Assembly (NCBI RefSeq): GCF_005281835.1
Contig: NZ_RZIS01000011.1
Coordinates: forward strand, 62,001 to 126,000
Reading direction: 5' to 3'
Length of the DNA: 64,000 bases
Origin: Vibrio profundi
GTDB taxonomy: Bacteria > Pseudomonadota > Gammaproteobacteria > Enterobacterales > Vibrionaceae
Made by a program: the position numbers and the translations under genes. The notes beneath the pieces were generated by a model that made no database searches, was not told where the DNA came from, and worked only from the letters and a program-made list of their open reading frames with translations. Of this stretch, positions 17,098-26,695 are shown piece after piece (position 1 is the first letter of the stretch; each line of letters starts with the position of its first letter).

Positions 17098-19671
17098 TTA
17101 CACAGTTTCTACGTGAATGATGTCGCCCTGATGCTTCGAAGTTACGGCTTCAGGGTGCTTCTCTGTGAATGTCGCAGGACGATGTTGTTCACGGCCGTCA
17201 TCAACAAACACTACGTTTTCATCACGGTCATCAGCATTGATAAAGTGTGCAAAGCGCTTAAGTTGAGCTTCATCGTTGATTGTATCTGTCCACTCACAAG
17301 CAAAGTTGTCTACTAGACCAGCAATGTCAGCTTCAAGTTGGTCGTTGATGCCAAGCTTGTTGTCTACAATCACTTCACGTAGGTAATCAACACCGCCTTC
17401 TAGGTTGTCCATCCATACCGAAGTACGTTGCAGTGGAGCAGCCGTGCGGATGTAGAACATCATGAAACGGTCGATGTATTTGATCAGCGTTTCTTGGTCT
17501 AGGTCGCTTGCTAGTAAGTCTGCGTGACGAGGCTTCATACCACCGTTACCACAAACATACATGTTCCAACCTGCATCAGTCGCGATAATACCTAAGTCTT
17601 TACCTTGAGCTTCAGCACACTCACGAGTACAGCCAGACACACCAAACTTCATTTTATGTGGAGTACGGATGCCTTTGTAACGGTTTTCGATCATCACGCC
17701 AAGACCAACTGAATCTTGAACGCCGTAACGACACCAAGTAGAACCAACACATGTCTTAGCCATACGAAGCGCTTTTGCGTAAGCTTGACCTGTTTCGTAA
17801 CCTGCTGCGATTAACTTTTTCCAGATTGCTGGTAAGTCATCTTTTTGAGCACCGAACAGACCGATACGCTGTGCACCAGTGATCTTGGTGTAAAGGTTGT
17901 ATTCAGCCGCAACATCCGCAAGAACGCTTAACGCTTGAGGAGTTACTTCACCACCCGCCATACGAGGGATAACAGAATAAGTACCGTCTTTCTGCATGTT
18001 ACCTAGGAAGTTATCGTTGGTATCGTGCAGTTTCACTAGCTCAGGCTTAAGGATATGTTCACCCCAGCAAGAAGCAAGAATAGAACCCGCTAGAGGTTTA
18101 CATACTTCACAGCCGTAGCCTTTACCGTATTTCTCTAGTAGCTCATCGAATGTTTTGATTTCTTCAATGCGGATTAGGTGGAAAAGCTCTTGGCGAGAGT
18201 AAGCAAAGTGCTCACACACATCGTTCTTAACTTCTACACCAGCTTTAGCAAGTTCAGCATTAAGTACTGAAGTTACTAGTGGAATACAACCACCACAGCC
18301 AGTACCCGCGCCCGTTACTGCTTTGATATCACCGATTGTGTGGTGACCTTCAGCAACCGCTTGAGCGATCTTGCCTTTGGTTACATCAAAACAAGAACAG
18401 ATAACTGCAGATTCAGGAAGAGAGTCTGCGCCAAGTGTTGGTTTTTCAGCACCGGCGTGTGCAGGAAGAATCAACGCATCTGGATGTTCAGGAAGGTCGA
18501 TTTCATTCAGCATAAGCTGTAGAAGATCGCCATAGTCAGACGTGTCGCCAACCATTACTGCACCTAGCAGCTTCTTGTTGTCTTCAGAAACGATTAGACG
18601 CTTGTAAACTTCTTGCTCTTCGTTTTGGTAAACGTAGCTCTTACAGCCAGGTGTACGACCATTCGCATCACCGATTGAGCCTACTTTCACGCCTAGAAGC
18701 TTAAGCTTCGCCGACATATCAGCACCTTCGAATGTGCTCTCATTACCCAGAATGTGGTCAACAGCAACCGTCGCCATCTTGTAACCAGGAGCTACTAAAC
18801 CGTAGAAGGTACGATTCCAAGAAGCACACTCACCAATCGCGTAGATGTTCTCATCTGTCGTTTGGCAGTTATTGTTGATTTCGATACCACCGCGCGGTGC
18901 AATACCTAATCCCATTTGACGAGCAAGTTTGTCTTGTGGGCGAATGCCTGCAGAAAATACGATGAAGTCTGTTTCAAGTTCAGTGCCATCTGCAAAGCGC
19001 ATTACGTTACGCGCCTCTTTGCCTTCAGGAGCAATCTCTAGCGTATTTTTACTTGTATGAACATTCACACCCATACGTTCAATTTTCTGGCGTAGTTGAT
19101 CACCACCCGCTTGGTCAAGCTGCTCGGCCATTAATTTTGGCGCAAATTCTACAACGTGAGTGGTTACGCCTAGTGCTTTCAGTGCACCAGCAGCTTCAAG
19201 CCCAAGTAGGCCGCCGCCAATAACAACACCTGACTTAGAATTTTTCGCTGTTGCTTCAATCGCTTTTAGATCTTCAATGGTGCGGTAAACAAAACAGTCT
19301 TTGCCTTCATTACCTTTGATTGGCGGTACAAATGGGTAAGAGCCTGTAGCAAGAATCAACTTGTCGTAATGGATTTCGCGGCCAGTACTTGAGTAAACAT
19401 TTTGCTTCTCACGGTTGATATTGATAGCACGTTCACCAATCAATACGTTAATACCGTGCTTTTGGTAGAAACCCTCTTTTACAAGAGAAAGTTCATCAGC
19501 GGTATGGTGTGAAAAATATGAAGAAAGGTGTACGCGATCGTAGGCGACACGAGGCTCTTCACAGAAAACAGTGATGTCCATTTGGCTTACATCTGTCTTC
19601 TCGACTAAATCTTCGATATAGCGATGGCCGACCATGCCGTTACCGATGATGACTAGCTTCATCTTGCTCAT
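17098..19671 (-). CDS. nirB: Nitrite reductase (NADH) large subunit NirB
   Basis: Cytoplasmic enzyme reducing nitrite to ammonium with NADH. The 857-residue protein has: FAD-binding Rossmann motif (GNGMVG) at residues 11-16; NAD-binding GGGLLGLEAAGAL near 150; a BFD-like 2Fe-2S domain (CSCFDVTKG and GAGTGCGGCIP); a nitrite/sulphite reductase ferredoxin-like domain; and sirohaem/4Fe-4S ligands CVGSTWC (C-x5-C) and CTREC (C-x3-C). AGGA lies 8 bases before the ATG. First gene of nirBD(C), behind FNR-like and NarP-like sites. Confidence 0.95.
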   Translation of the reverse strand: MSKMKLVIIGNGMVGHRYIEDLVEKTDVSQMDITVFCEEPRVAYDRVHLSSYFSHHTADELSLVKEGFYQKHGINVLIGERAININREKQNVYSSTGREIHYDKLILATGSYPFVPPIKGNEGKDCFVYRTIEDLKAIEATAKNSKSGVVIGGGLLGLEAAGALKALGVTTHVVEFAPKLMAEQLDQAGGDQLRQKIERMGVNVHTSKNTLEIAPEGKEARNVMRFADGTELETDFIVFSAGIRPQDKLARQMGLGIAPRGGIEINNNCQTTDENIYAIGECASWNRTFYGLVAPGYKMATVAVDHILGNESTFEGADMSAKLKLLGVKVGSIGDANGRTPGCKSYVYQNEEQEVYKRLIVSEDNKKLLGAVMVGDTSDYGDLLQLMLNEIDLPEHPDALILPAHAGAEKPTLGADSLPESAVICSCFDVTKGKIAQAVAEGHHTIGDIKAVTGAGTGCGGCIPLVTSVLNAELAKAGVEVKNDVCEHFAYSRQELFHLIRIEEIKTFDELLEKYGKGYGCEVCKPLAGSILASCWGEHILKPELVKLHDTNDNFLGNMQKDGTYSVIPRMAGGEVTPQALSVLADVAAEYNLYTKITGAQRIGLFGAQKDDLPAIWKKLIAAGYETGQAYAKALRMAKTCVGSTWCRYGVQDSVGLGVMIENRYKGIRTPHKMKFGVSGCTRECAEAQGKDLGIIATDAGWNMYVCGNGGMKPRHADLLASDLDQETLIKYIDRFMMFYIRTAAPLQRTSVWMDNLEGGVDYLREVIVDNKLGINDQLEADIAGLVDNFACEWTDTINDEAQLKRFAHFINADDRDENVVFVDDGREQHRPATFTEKHPEAVTSKHQGDIIHVETV

Positions 19672-19737
19672 AAGGATTTCCTGAATTGTTATATTTTTCT
19701 ACTGAGCAAATAATGAATTATGAAAGAAAATGAAAAT

Positions 19738-19751
19738 ATGATGTAAATCAA
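19738..19751 (-). promoter_or_regulatory. FNR-like site upstream of nirB
   Basis: Read on the minus strand, TTGATTTACATCAT matches the FNR consensus TTGAT-N4-ATCAA with one mismatch. It lies 67 bases before the nirB start, compatible with anaerobic activation. Confidence 0.6.
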
Positions 19752-19765
19752 TTACGAAATCGAAC

Positions 19766-19780
19766 TACCCAAAAGGGGTA
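19766..19780 (-). promoter_or_regulatory. NarP/NarL-like inverted repeat upstream of nirB
   Basis: TACCCAAAAGGGGTA contains a perfect NarL/NarP heptamer TACCCCT on the minus strand and an opposing TACCCAA. The classical arrangement is 7-2-7; here the spacing is one base shorter, so NarP binding is probable rather than certain. The 230 bases beyond it, up to the next terminator, show no gene. Confidence 0.45.
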
Positions 19781-20012
19781 GAACAAAAGAGGTAGAGGCG
19801 TTCAAAAATAAGGCTGCATTGCTTAATCAACCGAATCCTCGAGCCATTTTTATAAAAACCAACCAAAAAGGCCAAACCTCAAATTTCGTTGTTAACTTTC
19901 AAAACAAATCGAAGACAGAGAAATTTAGTAACATGTTTTCACTTTCGCCTATAGTTGTGAAAAGTTTGGTCTCGATTTATAGCGGCTAAAAAACTCTAGG
20001 GTTAAACAATTG

Positions 20013-20043
20013 ACAAAAAAATAGCCAGCGCAGTGCTGGCTAG
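20013..20043 (-). terminator. Intrinsic terminator of the chemoreceptor gene
   Basis: TAGCCAGC and GCTGGCTA form an 8-bp stem with a 5-base loop, followed on the minus strand by TTTTTTT. It lies 24 bases after the chemoreceptor stop. Confidence 0.85.
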
Positions 20044-20066
20044 ATTCGTTATCAATAACTCAAAGT

Positions 20067-21701
20067 TTACACTTTAAACGAGTTTACCAATCCGTTGAGT
20101 TCCTGAGCCATACCACTTAGATGTTCGCTAGATTGGCTTGTCTGAGCAGTACCGATTTCTGTCTGCTCTGCTACAGCAGCGATGTTGTCGACATTAGCGC
20201 TAATTTCAACCACTTGCTGAGTCTGTTCTTTGGCAGAATAGCTAATATCTTTTGCCATTTCTGAAAGTGAGTTGATCGAACTTTGAATATTCTCAAGCTC
20301 ACGACCACACACGATCGCTTTCTCTATACCTTCTGCAGTGTAAGTTTCACAGTCACGCATAACCTGAACCGTAGTACTCACATCCGCCTGTAACTCAGTG
20401 ATAATGTCTTGAATACTGCCCGTTGATTCTTGAGTTCGAGACGCCAACGTACGAACTTCATCGGCCACGACCGCAAAGCCACGACCTTGATCACCCGCAC
20501 GTGCCGCTTCAATTGCTGCGTTCAGTGCCAATAAATTGGTTTGTTCTGCGATCTGTTTAATGACTTCAATGATGTCGCCAATTTTATTCGAAGAATCCTC
20601 TAACTTTTCTGCATTGACCACAGCACCGTTTACTTTAGACGCAACGACTTCAATGATCTCGATGTTTGCATCTATGCTCTGGTTGCCGCTTTTCGCCGCT
20701 TGAGTCGCTACTTCAATCTCTTCGAGTGCCACTAGCGCTTTATCCGTCACCGTATTTGATGCTTGCTCTAAATGCTGAACACTGATCGATACCGCTTCAG
20801 TTTGTGCTTTTTGTTCAACAACACCGCCTTGAATTTGTGTAGTAACCGTTGACAGTTCTTCCGCCTGCGACGCCAAAGAGCTCGTATTCATGTTAATGTT
20901 CGTCACTACCCCTTTGATATTTTGGTTCATTTTATTGAACGCCGACGCCATAACTGACAACTCGTCTTTACCTTGGCTCTTCATTTCTATTGTTAAGTCT
21001 TTTTCTTCGGCAATCTGAGACATCGTCTTAGTTATCTTCTGAAGAGGACGAACAATATTTCGCGAGATCAAACTTGAAATAGTAATAAGGATAAGAAGGA
21101 TTAGGCCGCTGTTTAGCAGCGAAGTCATCAACTGTTCTTTAAACGCTTCTTCTACATCAGAATAATAAACGCCTGTTCCTACCACCCAAGGCAGCGAATC
21201 CGTCTTCTTAACGAATGAAATTTTCTTTTCGAGTTCATTGCTACCAGGAATTGGCCAATCGTAAGTAACAAAGCCTTCGCCTTGCTGCTTAGCCACCGCA
21301 ATAAAATCACTAAAAGCATTCCTTACATAAGACTTAGAATTCGCCAGCATGTTCTGATCATCAAGCTGAGGTTTAATTGGGTGCATGATCATCGTGCCAT
21401 CAAGGTGATTAATAAAGAAATAACCATTTGAAGCATAACGCACTGATTTTACTAACTCTTTAATCAGGGTTTGTTTCTCTTGAGGCGAAGCATTGGTTGA
21501 AGCCGACACGAACTCTGCCTGTGCAACGATCGTTTCTACTAGTGACATCGCTGCGTTTTTACGCTCAGTTAAAATTTCTTCTTTTAGCTGATAAGCCGAA
21601 ACAAACTCCAAGCCAATGATAAACAAACTAGAGAGTATGATAATTAGACGAATTTTAGCGCCAACCTTAATTCGGTTTAAAATGGTGTTAACAAACTTCA
21701 T
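20067..21701 (-). CDS. Methyl-accepting chemotaxis protein with Cache sensor
   Basis: Transmembrane chemoreceptor of 544 residues. An N-terminal helix (residues about 13-33), a periplasmic single-Cache domain (NGYFFINHLDGTMIMHP; LPWVVGTGVYYSDVE), a second helix (LLNSGLILLILITISSLIS), HAMP (RPLQKITKTMSQIAEEKDLT) and a signalling domain with the conserved hairpin tip EQTNLLALNAAIEAARAG. The ligand is unknown; the Cache_2 fold in marine bacteria often binds small organic acids, but nothing here decides. Monocistronic, with its own terminator. Confidence 0.9.
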   Translation of the reverse strand: MKFVNTILNRIKVGAKIRLIIILSSLFIIGLEFVSAYQLKEEILTERKNAAMSLVETIVAQAEFVSASTNASPQEKQTLIKELVKSVRYASNGYFFINHLDGTMIMHPIKPQLDDQNMLANSKSYVRNAFSDFIAVAKQQGEGFVTYDWPIPGSNELEKKISFVKKTDSLPWVVGTGVYYSDVEEAFKEQLMTSLLNSGLILLILITISSLISRNIVRPLQKITKTMSQIAEEKDLTIEMKSQGKDELSVMASAFNKMNQNIKGVVTNINMNTSSLASQAEELSTVTTQIQGGVVEQKAQTEAVSISVQHLEQASNTVTDKALVALEEIEVATQAAKSGNQSIDANIEIIEVVASKVNGAVVNAEKLEDSSNKIGDIIEVIKQIAEQTNLLALNAAIEAARAGDQGRGFAVVADEVRTLASRTQESTGSIQDIITELQADVSTTVQVMRDCETYTAEGIEKAIVCGRELENIQSSINSLSEMAKDISYSAKEQTQQVVEISANVDNIAAVAEQTEIGTAQTSQSSEHLSGMAQELNGLVNSFKV

Positions 21702-22279
21702 AACTGTTCTTTTTATTGATAACTATTCTGTGAATGTCGCATTTTAGAGACGGAATGTATAAATACAACCACACAAAATTTACAGAATTAGATAATAAAC
21801 ATACGCATTTAATTTAATTGCAACATATCACACTCCTGGAAAGTGAAATTAGCCATCTAAATAATTGACAATCAAAACAACAAGTTAACAAGAGAGCAAC
21901 ATAACCCACGTTAACAAGTGATGAAAGAAACACCATACCAAGCCAGTCATATAGATAAGTACAATGTGAAATTAAATTAAAATAAATGCGATTGATATTA
22001 AGTAATGTGATCTGAAATGTTCATTTTTGCTTCCTATATTCAGATAGACTTCTCCCCCGCCTGTCTCGACTACTAGAGTAAACTCTCAATTTATTGCAAC
22101 AAAAGTGAGATGTCGCTCCAAAATGTGACATTAATTGTTTCAACTTCACGAATAGTTATTTCGAATGGATAATTTTTATAAATATCTACAAGCAATTGAT
22201 TTCAATCATCAATCTATGAATAGGAGAATGCTATTGATACGTCGCTATTTATAACGACAACTATAGAAGTGAAAGTCAG
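21702..22279. other. Divergent intergenic region between two chemoreceptor genes
   Basis: A 578-base AT-rich region between divergently transcribed chemoreceptor genes. I see no open frame with coding character, no strong terminator and no repeat. It must hold both promoters. It could hide a small RNA, but nothing in the sequence supports that specifically. Confidence 0.5.
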
Positions 22280-23830
22280 ATGAAAACCGAAGCAACACGT
22301 AACCGAAACTTTTCTGCAACCGACAACCTCATTTCCACTACGACACCTGAAAGCCATATAACCTACGTCAATCAGGCTTTTTGCAATGTCGCCGGATATG
22401 AGCAAGAGGAGTTATTAAATGAACCACACAACTTAGTTAGGCACGCCGACATGCCTAAATCCGCTTTCCAACAAATGTGGCAGTACTTGTCATCAGGCAA
22501 AAATTGGATGGGATTAGTCAAAAACAAATGCAAAGGAGGAGAAGAGCATTACTGGGTATCCGCGTTTGTTACTCCAATCAAGGACGAAAACGACAACATT
22601 ATTGAATACCAATCGGTAAGGTCACGTGCATCTGATCCTCAAATTGAACGTGCCGAAAGCCTATATCAAAAACTGACATCCAATCGGTTATGCAGAGATC
22701 ATCGCCTCTCTACACTCAAAGCACTCTGGGCGCTGACGTTGTGCAATTTGATTGCTGCACCAGCACTGATCGCGCTTGACGCCTTCCCTCTTCCACTATT
22801 AACCGGAATAAACTTAGCGACATTGTTATGCGTTTATCAACACAACCGCCGTTACAAGTCGGTCAGCACGTTGGCAAAAGAAACCTATGATAATGAACTT
22901 GTAGAACATGTATATACTGGCTACAAAGATGATTTCTCGCAGATCCAACTCGCTCTGTTAATGAAAAAAGCAGAGTTACGCGCGGTTTCTGCTCGAGCCG
23001 AAGATACCACCTCTCAAATATTGATCTCAGCTGAGGAAGAGTTCGCTACCATACAAACCATATCAGAACGCATTGATGCGCAATGCCAAGAAACAGAACA
23101 AGTAGCAACCGCGGTCGAAGAACTGACCCACTCCATTAATGAAGTCGCCACTAGTGCACTTTCGGCGTCCGATTTAACTACGGAAGCCAGTATCCAATCT
23201 AAGCAGGGCCTGACAAGTATCCTTGATACAATTTCAGTTGTTGACTCTTTGGCACAAGAACTCGAGCAGTCTCAGCAAGTCATCAATCAGCTCGCGGAAG
23301 ACAGTCAAAAGATCGAAAGTATATTGGATGTAATCAGCACCATTTCCGATCAAACCAACTTACTCGCATTAAATGCTGCAATTGAAGCCGCACGGGCGGG
23401 CGAAGCTGGGCGTGGTTTTGCGGTCGTTGCCGACGAGGTAAGGAATTTGGCCTCTAAGACAGGTTCATCGGCGAGCGAGATCCACGCAATGATAAGTCAA
23501 TTACAAGCAACCGCAGAAAAAGCAGTTCAAACCATGCAACGAGGAGGATCGCTATCGGTTCAATGTAAACAACAAGCAGGTCTTACTGGCGAAGTTCTTG
23601 AACAGATTTACGATAAACTTGAAAAGGTCACCGATAGCAGCCATCAAATAGCGAACGCCGTTGATGAACAATCTCAAGTAACCAAAGAAGTGAACATGAA
23701 TGTTGTGAAGATCAGAGAGCTTGCCCTTTCAACTGCAGACACTTCTTCTCACTCCATTGCAAGAACGAGTAAACTGGTTGACGATATTGAGCAGCTTCAA
23801 AGACTCATGAATCAATTCAGTCGTATCTAG
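22280..23830 (+). CDS. PAS-domain methyl-accepting chemotaxis protein (Aer-like)
   Basis: Energy-taxis-type receptor of 516 residues. The N-terminal PAS domain (residues about 10-115; ITYVNQAFCNVAGYEQEEL and RHADMPKSAFQQMW) matches the Aer class that binds FAD; then a membrane-anchoring hydrophobic hairpin at about 150-190 (ALTLCNLIAAPALIALDA and PLLTGINLATLLCVY) without a periplasmic domain, and a signalling domain with DQTNLLALNAAIEAARAG. Redox sensing through FAD is inferred from the architecture. Confidence 0.88.
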   Translation: MKTEATRNRNFSATDNLISTTTPESHITYVNQAFCNVAGYEQEELLNEPHNLVRHADMPKSAFQQMWQYLSSGKNWMGLVKNKCKGGEEHYWVSAFVTPIKDENDNIIEYQSVRSRASDPQIERAESLYQKLTSNRLCRDHRLSTLKALWALTLCNLIAAPALIALDAFPLPLLTGINLATLLCVYQHNRRYKSVSTLAKETYDNELVEHVYTGYKDDFSQIQLALLMKKAELRAVSARAEDTTSQILISAEEEFATIQTISERIDAQCQETEQVATAVEELTHSINEVATSALSASDLTTEASIQSKQGLTSILDTISVVDSLAQELEQSQQVINQLAEDSQKIESILDVISTISDQTNLLALNAAIEAARAGEAGRGFAVVADEVRNLASKTGSSASEIHAMISQLQATAEKAVQTMQRGGSLSVQCKQQAGLTGEVLEQIYDKLEKVTDSSHQIANAVDEQSQVTKEVNMNVVKIRELALSTADTSSHSIARTSKLVDDIEQLQRLMNQFSRI

Positions 23831-23852
23831 CTTGATACACCTAATTTAGATA

Positions 23853-23882
23853 CAAAAAAACCAGCCTATATGGCTGGTTTTC
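23853..23882. terminator. Bidirectional terminator between chemoreceptor and tRNA array
   Basis: AAACCAGCC and GGCTGGTTT form a 9-bp stem with a 5-base loop. The minus-strand side has a T7 tract, ending the tRNA operon; the plus-strand side has TTTTCT, adequate for the chemoreceptor gene. Confidence 0.85.
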
Positions 23883-23888
23883 TATAGA

Positions 23889-23975
23889 TGGTGCCCCGGG
23901 CCGGACTTGAACCGGCACAGCGCGAACGCCGAGGGATTTTAAATCCCTTGTGTCTACCAATTCCACCACCAGGGC
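23889..23975 (-). tRNA. tRNA-Leu (anticodon TAA), copy 1
   Basis: Class II tRNA of 87 bases. Acceptor GCCCTGG pairs with CCGGGGC, anticodon stem-loop AGGGATTTAAAATCCCT with TAA in the loop, long variable arm CGGCGTTCGCGCTG, T-arm GGTTCAAGTCC, encoded CCA. Last tRNA of the operon. Confidence 0.97.
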
Positions 23976-24064
23976 ACGCAATACTTTATTGCGATGCCGA
24001 TTACTGAAAAGTAAAACACCATCTTTGATATCAACCATCTAATGACAATCAATACCCCAAAATT

Positions 24065-24138
24065 TGGAGGCGCCTCCCGGAGTCGAACCGAGGTCCACGG
24101 ATTTGCAATCCGCTGCATAGCCACTCTGCCAAGGCGCC
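24065..24138 (-). tRNA. tRNA-Cys (anticodon GCA), copy 1
   Basis: 74 bases. Acceptor GGCGCC..., anticodon stem-loop GCGGATTGCAAATCCGT with GCA, T-arm GGTTCGACTCC, encoded CCA. Confidence 0.97.
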
Positions 24139-24198
24139 ATAATCACTAATGTGATAGTTCGTTAGTGAACCATTCTCCTCTAACCGAGGAAGTATAGA

Positions 24199-24285
24199 TG
24201 GTGCCCCGGGCCGGACTTGAACCGGCACAGCGCGAACGCCGAGGGATTTTAAATCCCTTGTGTCTACCAATTCCACCACCAGGGC
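24199..24285 (-). tRNA. tRNA-Leu (anticodon TAA), copy 2
   Basis: Sequence identical to copy 1 over the 87-base gene; CCA encoded. Confidence 0.97.
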
Positions 24286-24374
24286 ACGCAATGCTTTATT
24301 GCGATGCCGATTACTGAAAAGTAAAACACCATCTTTGATATCAACCATCTAATGACAATCAATATCCCAAAATT

Positions 24375-24448
24375 TGGAGGCGCCTCCCGGAGTCGAACCG
24401 AGGTCCACGGATTTGCAATCCGCTGCATAACCACTCTGCCAAGGCGCC
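24375..24448 (-). tRNA. tRNA-Cys (anticodon GCA), copy 2 with D-loop variant
   Basis: 74 bases. It differs from the other three Cys copies at position 24430: the D-loop reads GGTTATG rather than GGCTATG. The rest is identical, CCA encoded. Confidence 0.97.
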
Positions 24449-24508
24449 ATAATAACTAATGTGATAGTTCGTTAGTGAACCATTCTCCTCTAACCGAGGA
24501 AGTATAGA

Positions 24509-24595
24509 TGGTGCCCCGGGCCGGACTTGAACCGGCACAGCGCGAACGCCGAGGGATTTTAAATCCCTTGTGTCTACCAATTCCACCACCAGGGC
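24509..24595 (-). tRNA. tRNA-Leu (anticodon TAA), copy 3
   Basis: Identical 87-base gene; CCA encoded. Confidence 0.97.
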
Positions 24596-24683
24596 ACGCA
24601 ATACTTTATTGCGATGCCGATTACGAAAAGTAAAACACCATCTTTGATATCAACCATCTAATGACAATCAATATCCCAAAATT

Positions 24684-24757
24684 TGGAGGCGCCTCCCGGA
24701 GTCGAACCGAGGTCCACGGATTTGCAATCCGCTGCATAGCCACTCTGCCAAGGCGCC
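24684..24757 (-). tRNA. tRNA-Cys (anticodon GCA), copy 3
   Basis: Identical to Cys copy 1; CCA encoded. Confidence 0.97.
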
Positions 24758-24817
24758 ATAATCACCAATGTGATAGTTCGTTAGTGAACCACTCTCCTCT
24801 AACCGAGGAAGTATAGA

Positions 24818-24904
24818 TGGTGCCCCGGGCCGGACTTGAACCGGCACAGCGCGAACGCCGAGGGATTTTAAATCCCTTGTGTCTACCAATTCCACCACCA
24901 GGGC
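24818..24904 (-). tRNA. tRNA-Leu (anticodon TAA), copy 4
   Basis: Identical 87-base gene; CCA encoded. Confidence 0.97.
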
Positions 24905-24992
24905 ACGCAATGCTTTATTGCGATGCCGATTACGAAAAGTAAAACACCATCTTTGATATCAACCGCCTAAAGACCATCAATATCCCAAAATT

Positions 24993-25066
24993 TGGAGGCG
25001 CCTCCCGGAGTCGAACCGAGGTCCACGGATTTGCAATCCGCTGCATAGCCACTCTGCCAAGGCGCC
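24993..25066 (-). tRNA. tRNA-Cys (anticodon GCA), copy 4
   Basis: Identical to Cys copy 1; first tRNA after the promoter. Confidence 0.97.
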
Positions 25067-25113
25067 TTGTCTTTCAACACGTTAGAGCGTTGCTCCGCTG
25101 TGTTCGGGTGCCT

Positions 25114-25141
25114 ACTTTACGGATTGCGCGAAGATAGTCAA
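25114..25141 (-). promoter_or_regulatory. Probable promoter of the tRNA operon
   Basis: On the minus strand TTGACT, 16 bases, TAAAGT, followed by a G+C-containing discriminator (AGGCACCCG). This resembles a stable-RNA promoter under stringent control. It is about 48 bases upstream of the first tRNA-Cys. Confidence 0.5.
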
Positions 25142-25236
25142 ACAAAATAACGCATTTATATTTCGTTTGCTGACATTTGAATCAAATCGGTGTTTGTTCG
25201 ATCTTTTTTGACACTTTCTGTACGAATAATAACGCC

Positions 25237-26682
25237 TTACCACTTCTTCATTAGGCGTCCTACAAGACTTGGGTGATAAGCCCAACAGTGATCAAACATA
25301 CTCATTAGTTGCGGATTTCCGTATTTGGAAACACTAACGGCATGAAATCTGTTCTTATTCGCTTTAAGTTTTTCGACTTGGTCTAGTAATTCGTCAGACT
25401 GTTTTGGAGCAATAAAGTCTGACAAAACCACTAAATCGGCATTTTTGTATTTGTCACCCATCATTAAGTCGATGGATTTCATTAACACAGGTTCTAAATC
25501 TGTCCCACCGTGGAAGCTGTAACTCAAAAAGTCACTCACTTCGCGAAGGCCATCTTGTCGAGTCAGTTCATAAGTGATCTGCTCAGTCGAGAATAGAATA
25601 ACGTAGCATTCTCGTTGTTCGGCAAGTGCAATTTGCATGAGAGCATAAGCCATCGCCTTAGCGCACTGCTCAGGGAAACCACTCATGGAGCCAGATGCGT
25701 CTACACAAACAATAAATGGACCTTTTTCCACTTCAGCCTTTTTATTATCAGGCTTATGCGCTTTCACTTTGCGTAAAGTTCTCGCTTTACCTTTGGTGCG
25801 ATAGTTCATTAAACGTTTATCGGCCAAATGTTTGTAAAAGATAACTTCAAGTTCTGGGTACGCAAGAAACATGGTTTCGTTAGGAAGCAATTTATTTAGA
25901 TCATCACTTTCATGAATACCGACGATATCATCCGTCGCTTCATCGCTTTCTTCTTCGACCATTTGAAGCTCTTCAGCCGGCGCTTTATTTAAAGAAGGGT
26001 CATCGACGTTACCCGCCATTCGACCAAGCTTTTCCGCGATTTCTTGCAGGCCTTTATTCTTCAATAAAAACTCGGCGTGATTCTTCATGACAGACACGTC
26101 GGTTTTGCTCAGTTTGGCTGATGCCATATCCCATAAGCGCCCTACACTGCCTTCATCGCCACTCTCAGTCACACGGTCCATGTTTTTCATGGTTTCCATG
26201 CGCTGATACAAATCGTTGAACATTTTTTCTTTGCTGGCTTCTAGCTCGGAAACCTGCGCTTGTTGAATCGCTTCAGAAAGCGACTTGTACCATTGGTCAC
26301 AGAAATAATGCGGGAACATTGGGTTGTCCACGCCTTTGTTCTTTTCCAACAAACGCCTTGCTTGTAAGTAAAAAGAGGAATGCCACTCTAGCTGTTTGAT
26401 CACGTCATTGATTTCGACAAAAAACTTAGCTTCGTCCCAATAAATGACTTCTTGGTAAAGTGCGAGTTCTTGCTGGAATCGTTCGGTCTCACACACTTTG
26501 GTGACGCGTTTAGTCACTTTACCGCGCCACTTCAACAAATGGTTTTTTACTGAATTCTTTACGCCTTTGTTTTCAGCCATCATCATTACTTGTGAACGAG
26601 CCATAAGATCGTTCACTGCAGTATCAATGACACCGGAGTCAGCTAACATTATTGCAAGGTTTAACCCATCCGCACCTAACAT
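25237..26682 (-). CDS. viaA: ViaA, VWA-domain partner of RavA
   Basis: Cytoplasmic VWA protein of 481 residues, nearly the length of E. coli ViaA. The C-terminal von Willebrand A domain begins around residue 320 with the MIDAS motif DASGSMSG, then the Thr (GGTDLEP) and Asp (VVLSDF) metal ligands. The helical N-terminal part resembles ViaA. It follows ravA by 13 bases. The pair links to respiratory complexes and aminoglycoside sensitivity in E. coli. Confidence 0.85.
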   Translation of the reverse strand: MLGADGLNLAIMLADSGVIDTAVNDLMARSQVMMMAENKGVKNSVKNHLLKWRGKVTKRVTKVCETERFQQELALYQEVIYWDEAKFFVEINDVIKQLEWHSSFYLQARRLLEKNKGVDNPMFPHYFCDQWYKSLSEAIQQAQVSELEASKEKMFNDLYQRMETMKNMDRVTESGDEGSVGRLWDMASAKLSKTDVSVMKNHAEFLLKNKGLQEIAEKLGRMAGNVDDPSLNKAPAEELQMVEEESDEATDDIVGIHESDDLNKLLPNETMFLAYPELEVIFYKHLADKRLMNYRTKGKARTLRKVKAHKPDNKKAEVEKGPFIVCVDASGSMSGFPEQCAKAMAYALMQIALAEQRECYVILFSTEQITYELTRQDGLREVSDFLSYSFHGGTDLEPVLMKSIDLMMGDKYKNADLVVLSDFIAPKQSDELLDQVEKLKANKNRFHAVSVSKYGNPQLMSMFDHCWAYHPSLVGRLMKKW

Positions 26683-26695
26683 TCACTCACTCCCA

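Larger units (their letters stand above)
23889..25066 (-). repeat. Tandem array of four tRNA-Cys/tRNA-Leu units
   Basis: The Leu genes begin at 23889, 24199, 24509 and 24818, giving periods of 310, 310 and 309 bases. Not only the tRNAs but also both spacers (for example GCGATGCCGATTAC and AACCGAGGAAGTATAGA) are nearly identical between units, with a few substitutions and a one-base deletion in two units. This is a recent amplification or one kept uniform by gene conversion. Confidence 0.9.

Noticed and set aside
23841..24910. Minus-strand frames encoding ALVVELVDTRDLKSLG-type peptides
   Set aside because: They are translations of the tRNA-Leu and tRNA-Cys genes themselves, a well-known spurious prediction.
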